64,000 nucleotides of DNA from Epinephelus fuscoguttatus (Eukaryota > Chordata > Actinopteri > Perciformes > Serranidae): assembly GCF_011397635.1 (NCBI RefSeq), contig NC_064759.1, positions 18,314,428 through 18,378,427 on the forward strand, read 5' to 3'. A program made the translations under genes and the position numbers. Positions 12,911 through 25,370 of this stretch are shown in pieces. How positions within the stretch are numbered: the first letter of the stretch is position 1; each line of letters begins with the position of its first letter. A model generated the notes under the pieces. It saw only the letters and a program-made list of their open reading frames with translations, was not told the DNA's origin and ran no database searches.

Positions 12911-15649
12911 GCACATGGACGAGGAGACTGTACACAGCTGTTTGCTGCCCGCAGAAATTGGAAATAAGATTGTAATGTTTTATACAAATGAAAGTGTTCA
13001 AACAGTCAGGGTGTGTTATGAAAATAACTAAAGGTTAAAACTACATGTGGCCATAAAGATTTGAATGTGCGGTTGCTCTAAGTACAAAACAAGATGTCAC
13101 ATTGGCTCCATATATTCCCTCTTGAAAATGCAAAATGTGTGATTTGGTTTGGTCAACAGCCACGTCATAGTATGTTTTGTTTTAAAAGCCAGATCCTATT
13201 GTACAGAGCAATCATGTTTAGCCCAAAGAAAGGATTATTTTAGCCAAAATAAACAGTTTTAAGAGTAGTTTTAATGCCAGGTCAGAGAGAGGGCGATGGA
13301 AATCCATTTGAATGTCCATACAAAATAGGAGGTGAAGACATGGTGACCACATGTGCACTCAGTCGCTAACTGGACAATAATTTAAGGCAGACAAACTGAC
13401 CATTTGCCAGGCCCTGCATACCTTGTAACCCCACATAATAATATGGTTAGCTAATGCTCCGCTCCAGGCTGCGAACTACAGGGGACCCAGGGAGAGCTTG
13501 GCTCCTCTTAATAGGACAGCTACCGTAAAAACATGGTTTGTGAAATTCTGGGGTAACCGCTTTTTGTTTTCACTGGAATATGTTATTTTTGCATCATCAT
13601 TAATCATGCACGCTAAATACCCGTATGGAGGTTTATCATGTGATGACAAGCAGACAAGCCCCACCTCGCAGTTAAAAGGTGAGACCCACCAAAAGCCAAG
13701 CTATAGCCTACCCTTTTACTGTTAGCAAACAGTGTGATGTTTTGTGGTGGGTGGGGCTTAGCTGGAGGCAAAACAATTCTCCATAGACGTTAGCTAGCAC
13801 TAGCTAGCAAGGTCTGTTGGCTTGTTTTATACCATAGAGGAAGATAACACTAGCCTCTCTGAATAGGGTGTGTTCGGATATGTAATTTTGAGTGGCAAAG
13901 CGCACTCTGGCACCAACTGGACCATTCGTAAACTTGTAGCACTGTCAGAATTTCCAGTTTGGTTATCCAGAGCATTTACTCTCTCAGTAGCTGAGCGCAC
14001 TCTGGGCAATCTGCCTGGGGTGACGGAGCAGCAGAGTGTCAAGCGGAGTGAATGTGTGATTATCTTAACGGTTCATTAATTCATATAGAAATATAATGCT
14101 CTGTTTCTTTTACCAACAGGGCTCTCATTTTAGTGTAGGGCCTCAGACAATCTATGAACACACCATGTCAGGTCACTCTGGGGGTCCGCGAGTGTTACTT
14201 GAATAAGCAAAAAACACTGACCAACGGGACTAGACTGGCCGACTGTGCTCTCACTCAGTGGATGGATGATTTGGTGGTTGTTTACTATACCAATCTTACA
14301 AAGGAGAATGACATCCAAACGGTTTCCTCTAGTTTGCCTTGCTATCTAAGTTTACGTTAGCTAATTCACTAAAAAGTTAGCATAATGGGAAAATCCAATA
14401 TTTCTCTTAATAACTCTCCAATTTCTGGTTATATGGACATAATAGCCCTTAATACACATAATGTTATTCATCCCTACAACAGTAAATATTTTCCCCTAAC
14501 CTCATATGAAGATCACCTCCATCCAGTCCTGTCGTCTTATCGCATTTAACCATAGTTGTCTTCATTTTTGTTGACAGGCAGTGGCGGCTGGTATGCGATA
14601 AAATTTAAGTTTTGAGTCATGACTCCTTCTACTCTGGATCACAAAAACGCGACAACACGACAGTTTAAGACTCCTATGTAGCCTACAGACCTGACATTAT
14701 TGTGACGTAGGCCCCAAAAAGTTTATATGATGCTTTCAATTTGTACTCGGAAGTTGGAAATTTCAACCAGGCCTCACCAACTCTGACCTCAAAATCCAAT
14801 ATGGCAGTTTAATGAAAGCTGTAATAATATGCTGTTTATTAGCACTTCTATCTTGTTTTTATCTCATTAAAACAGTTGTACACGCAGTCCCGTCCAACGT
14901 ATCTATGGACATGCTGCTACTGTCTTTGTCAATGCACAAAAAGAGCATAATGCATTGTTATGAATTAGTATTGCTAACAACATCCTGGTTTTAGGACTTG
15001 CCGTACTGGAACGCGATCAGCTTGGGTGTGATGTCATTCCCAGCTCCTACCTCCGACTTCAGAAGTAAATGGAATGCAGAGATAGTCCCAAAATGGTGTG
15101 CCAGTGGCCTCTTTGGAAATAAACCTGTGGGTAGTAAGCTAGTTAGACTGGTATGCTAACTTTTGTAACTTATGTCAGAGCTTGCAACTGGTCAACACTG
15201 CAAATTCAGGTCCATGAAAGCTGACTAAATGCTACTTTAGTTTGCCTCTGTGAGGACATCAGCTGATCATGGCTACTACACTGAAATTAACCTGTTTTGC
15301 CAGTTTATGTATAAATAATTGTTCATATAACTGCACAATTGTATTCACTGGATAATGTTGACACAAACATAATGCTTGAATATGCAATTCAGGTATTTAT
15401 TAAATCATTATCAGAAACCCTTATTTGACAGTGTCTTGCAGTGGATGGATATTGTTATGGATATATGACAGAGGCCTTTTGGTTTTTATTCAGTATCCTC
15501 TGTTCTTGATTCATGGTTTCAAACAGCAATATCCAGGGATGAGCCTAGAGTGGATCTTGGATAAGCCTCTAGCCCTTGGCTTAGGTCCCCACCCCCATCC
15601 CTCTAGTGCTTGCTCTCCTTCCCTCTCTCTTTCTCCCTCTCTCTCAAAC
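12911..15649. other. Non-coding stretch, no gene recognised
   Basis: No exon is supported. The region contains several TTAGCTAGC-type phrases common in fish repeats, and the part from about 13860 to 14080 may be a diverged DNA-transposon fragment. No clear ends could be placed. Confidence 0.35.
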
Positions 15650-15650
15650 A

Positions 15651-15693
<43 letters not shown>
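15650..15693. repeat. CA dinucleotide microsatellite
   Basis: About 20 uninterrupted CA units run here, followed by a short TATA tract. The open frames that cross it encode runs of Thr-His or Cys-Val and are artefacts of the repeat. It is preceded by a CT-rich tract (about 15612-15648). Confidence 0.95.
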
Positions 15694-15700
<7 letters not shown>

Positions 15701-17935
15701 GGGACTCCAAAAGCACTGCAGACACTCTGCCAATTTAATAAAGAGAGACTTTGTCATGCGTATCTCTCCCACAGCTTCCTGGCCAGAGTGACAACAGTGT
15801 GGGTGAGTGGAAAAACAGGAAGAGGACAGGCAGACTATAGACAGCTCTAGCGGGCAGTGGACTGGCCTTGGTGTGTGTTTGTGTTTGCGTGTCTGTGCTG
15901 AAGCCAGTGCATGTGTACGTATGGCGTATGTGTTGACCCGCTAAGACATGTGCTCACCAGGACATTGCTCAACATTTAGAGGCGATGGTGGTGCAACACA
16001 GATAGGGCCCCCCACTCAGGAAGGAGAACTAGCAGTTTCCTGGAGGGGACGTCTAACTGTCAGCACCCGGGTAGGAGCGGGATATGGCTCCGACCATTAA
16101 TAGATCTCATGATGGGAAGACCAATGGACAAAGGCCACAGGGGGAACTTCACCCAGGCACAGAGCTTTTGGGGCAACTCAATAATGCATGATTTGTGTTT
16201 TCTTGGTAGTACAGCATGATTGCTTTCCTGAATGTCCCTCTGGAGGATGAATATCTCTGAAAATGTACAGATCTCTCAACTGTTATTGAATACAGTCTAA
16301 AGATGCAGCATTGTGCCTTTTAGAGCTTGGCTGTACTTTTATCAGCACTCCAGGGACCAAAGGTAGACTGTTCTATCCAGTTTTGTAGCGTATGAGCCAT
16401 CCACTGCTGTAACTCTGCAATATTTTCCTCATTCACCCACACTTTCCCCTCCTAATTATTTTGCTGCTGTCAACGATGTTGTAACCAACTGCTTGAATAC
16501 TAACTGTGTGTCCAAACAGATTTCTGCTGAGAGTGAGTCATTTGGTAAATATAGGGAATGACAGCACTGACTTTCAATTTGGGCTCAGCTGTTTAGCAGT
16601 CTAGATGGAACACACAAACACATGAAGACGATGACAGATGCACGCACACATACACAGCTGTCAGTGGTTTGGGTGCTCAGAGAAGACATTTGAATTCTGC
16701 GGTGCTCACATTTAATAGATGAAATTGTGGCGCGCAAAACCTGGCATGACATGGAACCTTGGCGTGAAAATAGGTCATATCACAGGTTGTACGCCGTTTG
16801 AACTGCCTCAAGTGTTATTGCACCGATGTATCAGTAGATGAGACCTGCTTTAGCTTGACAGCCAGAGAGGCTCCCCAGATGGTAAACAGAAAAATGAAAT
16901 TATGCCCAGACCATTCCAGATTGTTATTGTCCACAAAAGGCTGTTAGTTCCTGGTGTTTTTGTGGGGCTGAGCTACAGTCAAAACTACCTTACAGCTCAC
17001 TGTCATATTTACACCTTACAATTTTTTTTGGAGAAGTGAAAAAAAGTCCACCCCCAATTCCCGCTACCTAACACGATCTGTTTACTGACGGCATGTGTGT
17101 GTGAGAGAGACAGAGAGAGAACAGACGGTAAGGCCACAGGTACATGTGCATGCATGTGCGCTGCCGTGTGCGCAATCTCTCCCTGCGTGCAGGGGTGTTT
17201 GTTTGTGGAGGGGAAAAGTGTCACCGGGTGCTTTAGCCCCGCCACAAACCCTACTCCTCCTGACATCTGTGAGTCAATTAGCTGACTGAAGAGAAAACAT
17301 CCCTGCCCCCTCTCTCCCACACCCTCCCTTCCCTCCATGCATCCCTTCCTCCACCAAACAACTCCAACCAACCAGCCAGCCAGTTAGGTAGCGTAGCATA
17401 GCAGCTCCTGTCTGCCCTGCCTGGTGTGAGGCACTGGGGGAGGGGCGCTAGTCAGGGCCAGGGGGTGGGAGGGTAGTGGGGGTGATGAGGTTGGATGTCA
17501 AGAATGTGGCTCATGGTCTGCTCTTTTGTGTGTTTTGTGCAAGATGAATAGGCCCATGGCAGGCTGGGGTGCTAGCCGGCCACAGTTCCCCGTTGACTTG
17601 TGTGTTAGAAAAGCCTGAAGGCCCTGGCCTGCGCCTCTTGAAATGAGACAGACGGATAATGAAGGCTGCTGGGTGAACAACTTAAACGCCCACTACATAT
17701 AGACATAACTATATCAATGTGTTATTTCCTCCATGGCTCGTTCTTGTCTCAATATTGCATATAGCTTCATTATCTCCATTCTCTTCTGTCTATCTCTATC
17801 TCTCTGTCCATGCCTCCCAGAGCCCCCTATCAGAATAGTTATTGTTTGCTAAGCTGGTGTGGGGGCTGTTCTTTTTTGTGCTTGGCGCATCCCATATTCC
17901 CTTCCCCACTCGTCCCCAATGCCCTCCACGTCCTC
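15694..17935. other. Non-coding stretch, no gene recognised
   Basis: The sequence is mostly free of obvious repeats and has moderate GC content in places (17050-17480). Open frames here are short and do not resemble known proteins. Parts could be conserved non-coding DNA, but that needs comparison with another species. Confidence 0.35.
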
Positions 17936-18030
17936 AGGCTACTGCTATGGAAATATGCTTCAGTCACATTGCTAATTATTTAAGAGTCGTCACCTCATTA
18001 ACAGTGCTGGGAGATAATGAATGATTAATA
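17936..18030. promoter_or_regulatory. Candidate conserved non-coding element
   Basis: This AT-rich block has the texture of a developmental enhancer. A POU/SOX-like phrase TATGGAAATATGC is followed by CTAATTATTTA, CATTAACAG and TAATGAATGATTAATAG, which are closely spaced homeodomain-type cores (TAAT/ATTA). The surrounding sequence is not repeat-like. There is no direct evidence of conservation or activity. Confidence 0.25.
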
Positions 18031-18999
18031 GGTCATTCTTCACATCGTCACTGTGTTCTCCCACTCTCTCCCGCTCCCTCCTTCCATACATATAGCTACT
18101 TGTTTGACAGGTTGTGCTGGCTCTTGTTGTCCATCCACTCTATGTTTTCCCCCCGCACTCCTGCACTGCATGTGCATGTTCCTGGAGGTAACTGGGAACG
18201 TCAGGAGTGGCTGTAAGGCAGGAAGTGCAGTGAAGGGGACATGATTAGTGTTTGTGTCTACAATGATCCCTCAGGCTAGTAAATGCTGAAGAATGGTGTT
18301 GCTTGGAAATTCAGGCAGTGGGCTTGTGGTGCTGACTGTAAATGACTGACATTGCTTGGTAATGAGCCAGGACTGGATACATGAAACCAGGGAGTCAACT
18401 CCAGTTGTATTTGTATAGCTTACATTAAGTCAGCGTTGGGGTGTGTGAACACCTGCAGGCAGTAATACTACTTATCATGTCTTTGCTATCAGGATAAGTA
18501 CGCTGGGAATTCTCAGCTGGAGCGGGGAAGTTGTTTCAGTGGTTATCTGGGGCCTCAGACATCCCTTCATGGTCTCAACTTTCTCAGCTAACAGGAACTC
18601 TGCATTCTTTAAGACAGTATTACAACACTTTTCCTACTGCCACTAAGGCCTCAGTATGCTTCAACAGTCATACGACTCATCATCTGACCATGTCTAATGG
18701 GTCAATGCGTATTCTGAATAGCCACACCTTGAGTTGTTGCCTGTTGTCACATAGAGGGGAGGGGTTGGAAAATGTAAGATGAACGAGACTAATGCAGATA
18801 ACAGCACACAGTTTTGTACAGTCTCTCCTCTGAGGCTATTATAGTGTTAAGCTTGGTTGTATTTGTGTGAGGAATGACAAAACAGAGCTTAAGAAGGACG
18901 TTTAAACCTTGCCATACTCTATGATGATTAAAGTAGAAATAGACAGCTTTTTTTGCTTTAACTTATCATGAAGTAAATGTTCTTTTCAAAATGTAATGG
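18031..18999. other. Non-coding stretch, no gene recognised
   Basis: No exon, RNA gene or transposon end was recognised. The next element begins at the CTATCCACC phrase at 19000. Confidence 0.4.
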
Positions 19000-20319
19000 C
19001 TATCCACCTTATTTTTCACGGAAACACGGAGGCAAAACAGAACACAACCAACTTCCGTTTTTTTGTGCGACACTTCCGGTCCAGCACTCTTACCACTGTG
19101 TAAATGGGAATCGCCTTGTTGTTTACCTTGCTGAGTTTAGCTATATATATGTATATATCACATTTTTCACGTCACTATATCACCGTTTAGATTAATCTGA
19201 TGTTTGTAAAGTCTATAAACACAATGACTGAAGAAACATTAGTATTTTCTCTGTGTATAATTAATAACATGGTTATCGTAGATTAGCTGGGCTAACCGTT
19301 AGCTGTTAGCCGTTAGCCGTGTCTGTAATAACTCACTAAACTCACAAAGTGGCCCGTGAAAAAAATATTTTCTCCAGCGGATGTCTTAGTTACAACATGA
19401 TTGAGCTAACTGGAGTAGTTTCATGTCGTGTCCGACAACGGGAGGCTTTTAACGGATGACGATCCTGATGTTAGCTTTGCTGCTAGTGTTAACTTTAGCT
19501 GTCCCTGTCAGCTGCAGCCACTGATGCTTTCTAGACATCGTGATTTCCCAAAACTGAATAAATACCACACATAGCAACACAAAACTGCTTTGCTAGCTCA
19601 ATCATGTTGTAACGGCTGGATGGTTGATGCGTACATGCTGATTCAGGTGCTATCAGAGCCGATCCGCGCATCGCTATGGCTTAATGATCAACTCAGTCAA
19701 TAAAAACAACCCGTCCTGTGTTAGGAGTGTATTTCGCTGACAGAAATAAAGAAAGAAAGAAAAGGGAAAAAAAGATAGAAAAGCAGCGTACACCTCACAT
19801 ATTTATTTCTCACAGTTGCGCACGCGTTTGGCTGGCATGCAGAAGCACCGTCTGTATGTCTGTGTGTCTGTGTGTCAAGGGTGTAAGCCGCAACTTCAGC
19901 TGCTCAGGTAGAGAGGCTGTGTAGCCCGGTGTGTTTTTTCACTGACCGGTTCTGCAGGTTCTCTGCTGGTACACTGGAGACGGGGATCAAGCAGGTTGTC
20001 TCACTCGGGATAGATTGTGCTTTTTTGGTTCATAGTTTATGATTGACGTGCGATTTATTTGCGTTTAGAGGGAATAAATTTCCGTTATAACGGAAACGTG
20101 GTCACAGTTAGCTAACGTTATACAAAATGCACAGACTAACTAACCAACTAACTAACTGATTGACTAACATAAACAACTGAAAACTGAAAAAAAAAAATTA
20201 GCTTGCACCGTTAGCTCCGGTAAGGGAAAGCATGAGGGAAAGCGGCTGACCGGAAGTCAAGCACAAAAAAACGGAAGTTGATCACTATTTACTTCCGTGT
20301 TTGAAAATAAGGTGGATAG
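19000..20319. mobile_element. 1.3-kb DNA element with ~75-base inverted repeats
   Basis: The left end (19000) reads CTATCCACCTTATTTTTCAC. The right end, reverse-complemented from 20319, reads CTATCCACCTTATTTTCAAA. Further inside both arms carry ACACGGA, then CAACTTCCGTTTTTTTGTGC, then ACTTCCGGTC, so the inverted repeat extends about 75 bases. The core contains repeated TTAGCTGTTAGCC phrases and no recognisable transposase. The flanks (TAATGG on the left, AATAAGG on the right) do not give a clean target duplication, so the superfamily is undetermined. Confidence 0.65.
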
Positions 20320-22055
20320 AATAAGGCATTACGACTGGTCCCCTATAGAACGTTAAAAGGAGTCTTTCAGTTGCTAGGAAATGCCACTGTTCCACTTAAA
20401 CTTCCGGACACGTGAAATAACTGGACACTGTCGTAAAACCAGAGTCTGTGATGCTCATTTATATTGTAAATTTAGCCTTTTTGGGGGAAATTACTGGACA
20501 GACACACAGATACAAATGTTCAGTTCTCCCTTTGTAGACAGTTGGCTAGCAATCGCTAGCTTGTACAAGCTAATAATTGTGGCTAGCGATTGTTAGCTTG
20601 AACAAGCTTACTGTAACTTTCAGTCCCTTTTACTAGCCTGGTGTAGCTATACATTTTGACAAATAAAGACCTGTCTCAATAAGACGCCTGATCTGGTTGC
20701 CAAGCAGTTTGTGTTTATAGAAGTTCTTTGATAAAAAAGTGAGTTGTTGGACACCCACTTAAGCTAACGTTAGTTAGCTGTTCAAATCACACAGAAATAA
20801 ATGTTTAAACTTTTGTTAATATAGAGATGCTACACATTGTTAGCTTGGTTAGATGCGCCACAATTCAATCGTTGAGTTTATTTTACTGAAACCACGAGTG
20901 CCAAAGAATAAAGAAGCAATTCATTCAGATTGATTGGCAAGTTATTTACATTCATTTAGTTCATAAGGGTCCACTGATGAAAAGAATGAAAGGGGGTTTT
21001 CATAAAAATTAATCCAAGTTGTGAATATTGTTTTAACAGGATAAAGTGGTGTTGGGCTGGTATGTCGGGTGCCGTAATTCTCGAGCTCTGTAAAAAGAGT
21101 GTCATAACTCTCACTCTCTCCCTGATGCCTTGTCTGCCGGAGCTAGATTAAATTAATGATTTGTAATTGATACATTGTTTGAACCCTAGTTTTTATATTA
21201 GTAATGTTCATACAGGTTCAAAGAAACAATTTGGCAGTTTTTCCCATTTTGCTGAGCAACTGTTTTGTGTACAAGGAATTAAAGGCCTGTCCCAAATATA
21301 AGCTTTGTTGAGTTCAGGGATGTGAGCCAATAATATCTTGGGCTAGTAATTGAAGTTTTACTGCACTCACCAGTAATGAAATGAGCACCACAGACCCTGG
21401 AGTGTCCCAGACAGTGTCTAGTTCTTTTCTGTGACCACTGCAATCCATGTTTTGCGCTGGTTTGTTTCTTTACAAAAGCGGTAGACTTTTATTTCTGGTA
21501 TCAAGTTTATCTAAGGAATGAGAAATTGTATGTTTCCACCTAAAACTGCAAAAAAAAAATGTTAAAGGGCGCTCAAACCCACGCTGTGTTTGAGTGTGGC
21601 TGCTCAGAACAGGTATAAACACTCTTGCCTTCTGTCGTGGTTGAATGGCTAGTTTATTGAGAGCATACTCCTTTCAGAGTTGCATGAATGTGGGTCTGAG
21701 CATTCATTTAATATTACTATATATCACCTCTCAGCAGAATCGGATTGTGACAGTATAATTATACCATAGAATCGGATTGTGACAATATGATTATACCGTC
21801 TTAATACTTGACATAAAAGAGTGTGAGCTGTGAGTTTTGTGCTTTGTAATACATAACAAGTGGAACACAGTTAACTACACTGCGCCAAAGTTTATTTTGT
21901 ATTTTTGCTTTCATTGGCCATATTTTTCTACACAGTATAAAGATATTAGGAAAATATTCTCATTAATATTGTGATACTGATTTTAGTTATATTGCCCAGC
22001 CCAACAGTACTGGCCTAATATTCTACACACAGACAAATGAGCCCATGATTACCAA
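20320..22055. other. Non-coding stretch, no gene recognised
   Basis: No coding exon is recognised. A short imperfect repeat of GGCTAGC(A)ATCGCTAGCTTG with an inverted partner lies at about 20523-20610. A near-exact short duplication of AGAATCGGATTGTGACA occurs at about 21737 and 21770. The rest is AT-rich and unremarkable. Confidence 0.4.
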
Positions 22056-23572
22056 GTGATGGAAGAAGTAGATCCTTTACGTAAGTAAAAATAGAAATAC
22101 CATGGTCTACCACTACAACCCCAAAAGTTCTGATTTCAAAATGCTACTTAAATAAAAGTACAAAGATATTATCAGCAAAATGTACTCAAAGTATAAAAAG
22201 TAAAAGTACTGATTCTGCAAAATGGCTTCTTTCACAGAGTTAAGCCAATTTTTCACATACTGTTCAAGTCGGGAATATCACACCTGTATGCTGCCTGGCC
22301 ATGCAGTATATAAGGTACGACTGCCGAATGGGGGGACCAAACGGTCCCGCCTTTAGTCCGCCAAGGGACGTAGCAGCAGCTCTGAAACAGTGTCTGTATA
22401 AAGCCGACATTGTGTGGGATGCGATCACAGGCGGCACAGGTGTGACGTTTTGATAACATGTTATACGTGTGAGCCACCGTGGGACATTTAAAAGGTAGCT
22501 GTTAGCAATTAGTGGCTAACTCAAAAAAAGAACAACTGCCATAAATGTCCGTAATTTGAGAAAACAATAAGGTCTGGGAGCTCCTTTCATCCAAGCCATA
22601 TAACAGCCACAGTAAATGACTGTTATGGTCATAGTAATGTCATTGTTATTGTTTATAAAGTGCTGTTTTATGTCGCACCAGAGGCTGATGCTGATGTGTC
22701 AAATGTTACGCCTCTTTTGATTCCACAAAGCAACGATGTAGTGTATAATCACACATTAGAGTGGAATGATGCCACCGTTGTTAGATTCTGTGTAAAAATG
22801 CAAACGAGGTATAAAGAAGGGCCTTTGTAATGACCCTATAGTGCAATCTCAGTGTAAAAGGTGGTTTTGTATTGTTATAAAGTATTATATTATTCTGTTA
22901 TTATCACTAACAAATACATGAAAGAGCATTTATATCATCATATAGGTTAATATGATATTCAGAGTGTATCTTTAATTCGGAGGTTGTCTGCACATGGCTC
23001 TCAACATGGAGGTGGCTGAGATGGCAGTTAGCAGCTAATGGTGCTTACATCACAAACAGTGCTGACAATAGCAACAGTGCTGACAGAGCTAACAATGTCA
23101 GCAAGGAGGGAACCAGGGGGTGGTCACAACGCTTCTGCAATGATGCTGTCCCAATATTAGCAGTAACTGTCATATGGGCGCAGTGCAGAGCAGCTATGAT
23201 TAGCAAGACAGAGAGATACACACATTGACTCACATGCACAAACACGTCTACCACAACAACCACCAGAGAAGATTCCAACACACACAAAGGCAGAGTTCAT
23301 GTCACATTCAACACCTTTGATATTGTAGTTTCGTCAGTGTGAAGCCACTTTTAAATTAGACTTGACTTGGTAGATTGGTAGAGTGCTGCATTATATCATA
23401 TAGGTATATGATATGTTTCTATATGTAAAATGTAGAGGAGGAAAAAGTACAATATTTCCCTCTGAAATGTAGTGGAGGTGTAATGTAGTGTAGTGTAGCA
23501 GTGTAAAGTAGCATAATATGGAAATACTCAAGTAAAGTACAAGTACGTCAAAATCGTACTTCAAGGTATACT
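22056..23572 (+). mobile_element. Split copy of a teleost non-autonomous DNA repeat
   Basis: About 22056-22235 matches, from memory, the 5' part of an abundant fish repeat (GATCCTTTACGTAAGTAAAA, AAAGTACAAAGATATTATCA, AAAGTAAAAGTACTGATTCT). About 23431-23572 matches its 3' part (AAAAAGTACAATATTTCCCT, ATACTCAAGTAAAGTACAAG). The two halves are in the same orientation with about 1.2 kb between them, so the middle is either diverged internal sequence or later insertions. No transposase is visible. Confidence 0.55.
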
Positions 23573-23830
23573 ATGCAGAACTGTCTGTTACTGTGTGAGC
23601 ACACTTGACAGTGAAAGTGAAAATAAAGGCAAACCCCAGATTCACTCTTGTTTGCCTTTTCGCCCCACTATATTTGTGGGGGGTTTAAGCACTACATCTC
23701 CTGTGCTGCTTACAGTCTGGCACCTGGTCGTAACCTTACGGGCAGAGGGCAGGTACTCTGCAAAAAATAAACCACCACAGACTTCTAGTGGGTCATAGGT
23801 GATGATTGAGATGGACTAGTTCTATATGAG
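23573..23830. other. Non-coding spacer
   Basis: Nothing is recognised between the two repeat elements. A short forward open frame (from 23595) has no recognisable similarity. Confidence 0.35.
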
Positions 23831-24595
23831 TCTGTGGGTGCTTTCACACCTGTAGTTCGGTTCATTTAGTCCTCACGAGTGAGCAAAATTGATATCTTGT
23901 TGCATTTTAGTTTTGGTTCTTGTTCACACTGACTTTTTCCCAAACGAACCAAGAGAAGTAAACATGAAGTGATACCAACTGACAGGTAAGTTATTGGTCG
24001 GACAGTTTTGGTGTTTCTAATCCTGCATCATCAGGGCCCATGTGGGGAAATCACATTACGGTGACATTTATGCAGCAGCACTTTTACGCCTCTTCTAAAG
24101 TGTTTATCTTTATGTTCTTTGGTTTCACAGAGAGCTCAGAAAAATAACTGATTGTAAGCATTATTTGTGGGCTGTTATTAGACTGCAAATCAATCGCATG
24201 TTATGAATAATGACATACATGGAGACAGGATGAAAAGAACACATCTTGTACAATAATGATTCGGGGCTCCACACTGTGGGATCACTGTCACACACTTATT
24301 TACTGGACTCAATGAACAGACAAAGAATACAGAGTCGAATACAATGATGGCAGTTTTAACAACATTTTAGACAGGGAACATACCCACAGTGACGTACATG
24401 TGTGTCACCATGGTTACATGTATGCATTAGCATAAATAGATTATGAGATATGCGTGGCCTTTCTAAGTATCAATTATGAGATCGTGGACAGATTTCACAA
24501 TCAGCAGATGGATTTATCATTGGCTTAGCTGTTTTCTTTCACAACACAAAAGATCCACAGAGTCCGTTTGGAAGCGCACCAAAACCGACTTTTTA

Positions 24596-25232
24596 GGGTG
24601 CTTTCAGAACGAGAGTTTGCTTGCCTTGTTCCAAATCAAGGACTAATTGTTACACAGCTGTATAATTGCCTAGAGTTGGTTCGTGTTCTCACGGCAGCAT
24701 TTACAAGCGGACCAGATAAAATGCCTTGCGAGAGAAAGCTGCTCTTGATTGGTCAGTAATTCCATGTGGGAAAAATCCAGGAAGTACACAAAACGTTGAA
24801 GAAGAGTACACTTGCAAGATAAATGTGACACTTTCTAATGTCACAATGGAGGGACAACTAAGCAGGTTGATTTTAGCGCTGCTCATCGTGGACTATATTG
24901 CTGTCATTGTTCATTTTAGTCAAACCATACAGTTTGAAAACGAGGCGCGGCTCCAACTAGAAAACAATGTTTTGATGCATTGGATGTGCTGAATGTGCAT
25001 ATTAAGGCAGTACAGGAGGAGGCGCACACTAATAATCCTCCAGGACTGTAACATGCTCATGTTTAACCCAAACAATGTGTCATGTGACTGCAGTTGGTTC
25101 AGATCAAGGTTGGAACACATTCTCACCACAAATGACCCACACCAGAGTTCGTTAGTAACCGGACCGAGACCACCTGTTCTACCACACTTCGATCGATTGA
25201 ACCAAAACAAACAGGACAGGTGTGAAAGCACC
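24596..25232 (+). mobile_element. Harbinger-like non-autonomous element, copy 1
   Basis: The element starts GGGTGCTTTCA and ends TGTGAAAGCACC, and is flanked by TTA on both sides (24593-24595 and 25233-25235). A 3-base TTA duplication with a short terminal inverted repeat suits the PIF/Harbinger superfamily. Inside, 24726-24992 is an open frame of 88 codons that is shared almost unchanged with the second copy at 42621-43344, which lies in the opposite orientation. No DDE nuclease domain is recognisable. Confidence 0.6.
24726..24992 (+). CDS. 88-residue reading frame in Harbinger-like copy 1
   Basis: I do not recognise this protein. The frame starts MREKAALDWS and contains a hydrophobic stretch (LILALLIVDYIAVIVHF, about residues 48-64) that could be a membrane segment, then an acidic/basic tail ending VLMHWMC. 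The copy on the other strand at 42950-43216 has the same length and only about eight substitutions, seven of them in the first 31 residues. Such similarity may simply reflect two young copies of one transposon, because flanking non-coding parts are also similar. It could be a relic of the parent transposase rather than a real gene. Confidence 0.25.
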   Translation: MREKAALDWSVIPCGKNPGSTQNVEEEYTCKINVTLSNVTMEGQLSRLILALLIVDYIAVIVHFSQTIQFENEARLQLENNVLMHWMC

Positions 25233-25370
25233 TTAAAAGTGGTCCTGGTTCTGTTGTTTGGTCTGCATAAGGGTTGATTGACAGCTTTCACACCAGTCTA
25301 AACAAACTGTATTAACCCCGCAAACAGACCTGCGTTCGCTTTAACCGAACCAAACAGTTGTGAAAACACT

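Larger units (their letters stand above)
23831..25370. mobile_element. Outer DNA-element copy interrupted by a related element
   Basis: The left edge reads GGGTGCTTTCACACCTGTAG and continues with TTCGGTTCATTTAG. Near 25285-25370 an inverse-type end occurs (AACCGAACCAAACAGTTGTG, then AAAACACT). These look like the two ends of one relative of the GGGTGCTTTCA family, with the better-preserved copy at 24596-25232 nested inside. The boundary at the right is approximate. Confidence 0.4.

Noticed and set aside
15425..15850. Forward open frame of 141 codons
   Set aside because: It depends on translating the CA repeat at 15650-15693 and a CT-rich tract; no protein similarity is seen.
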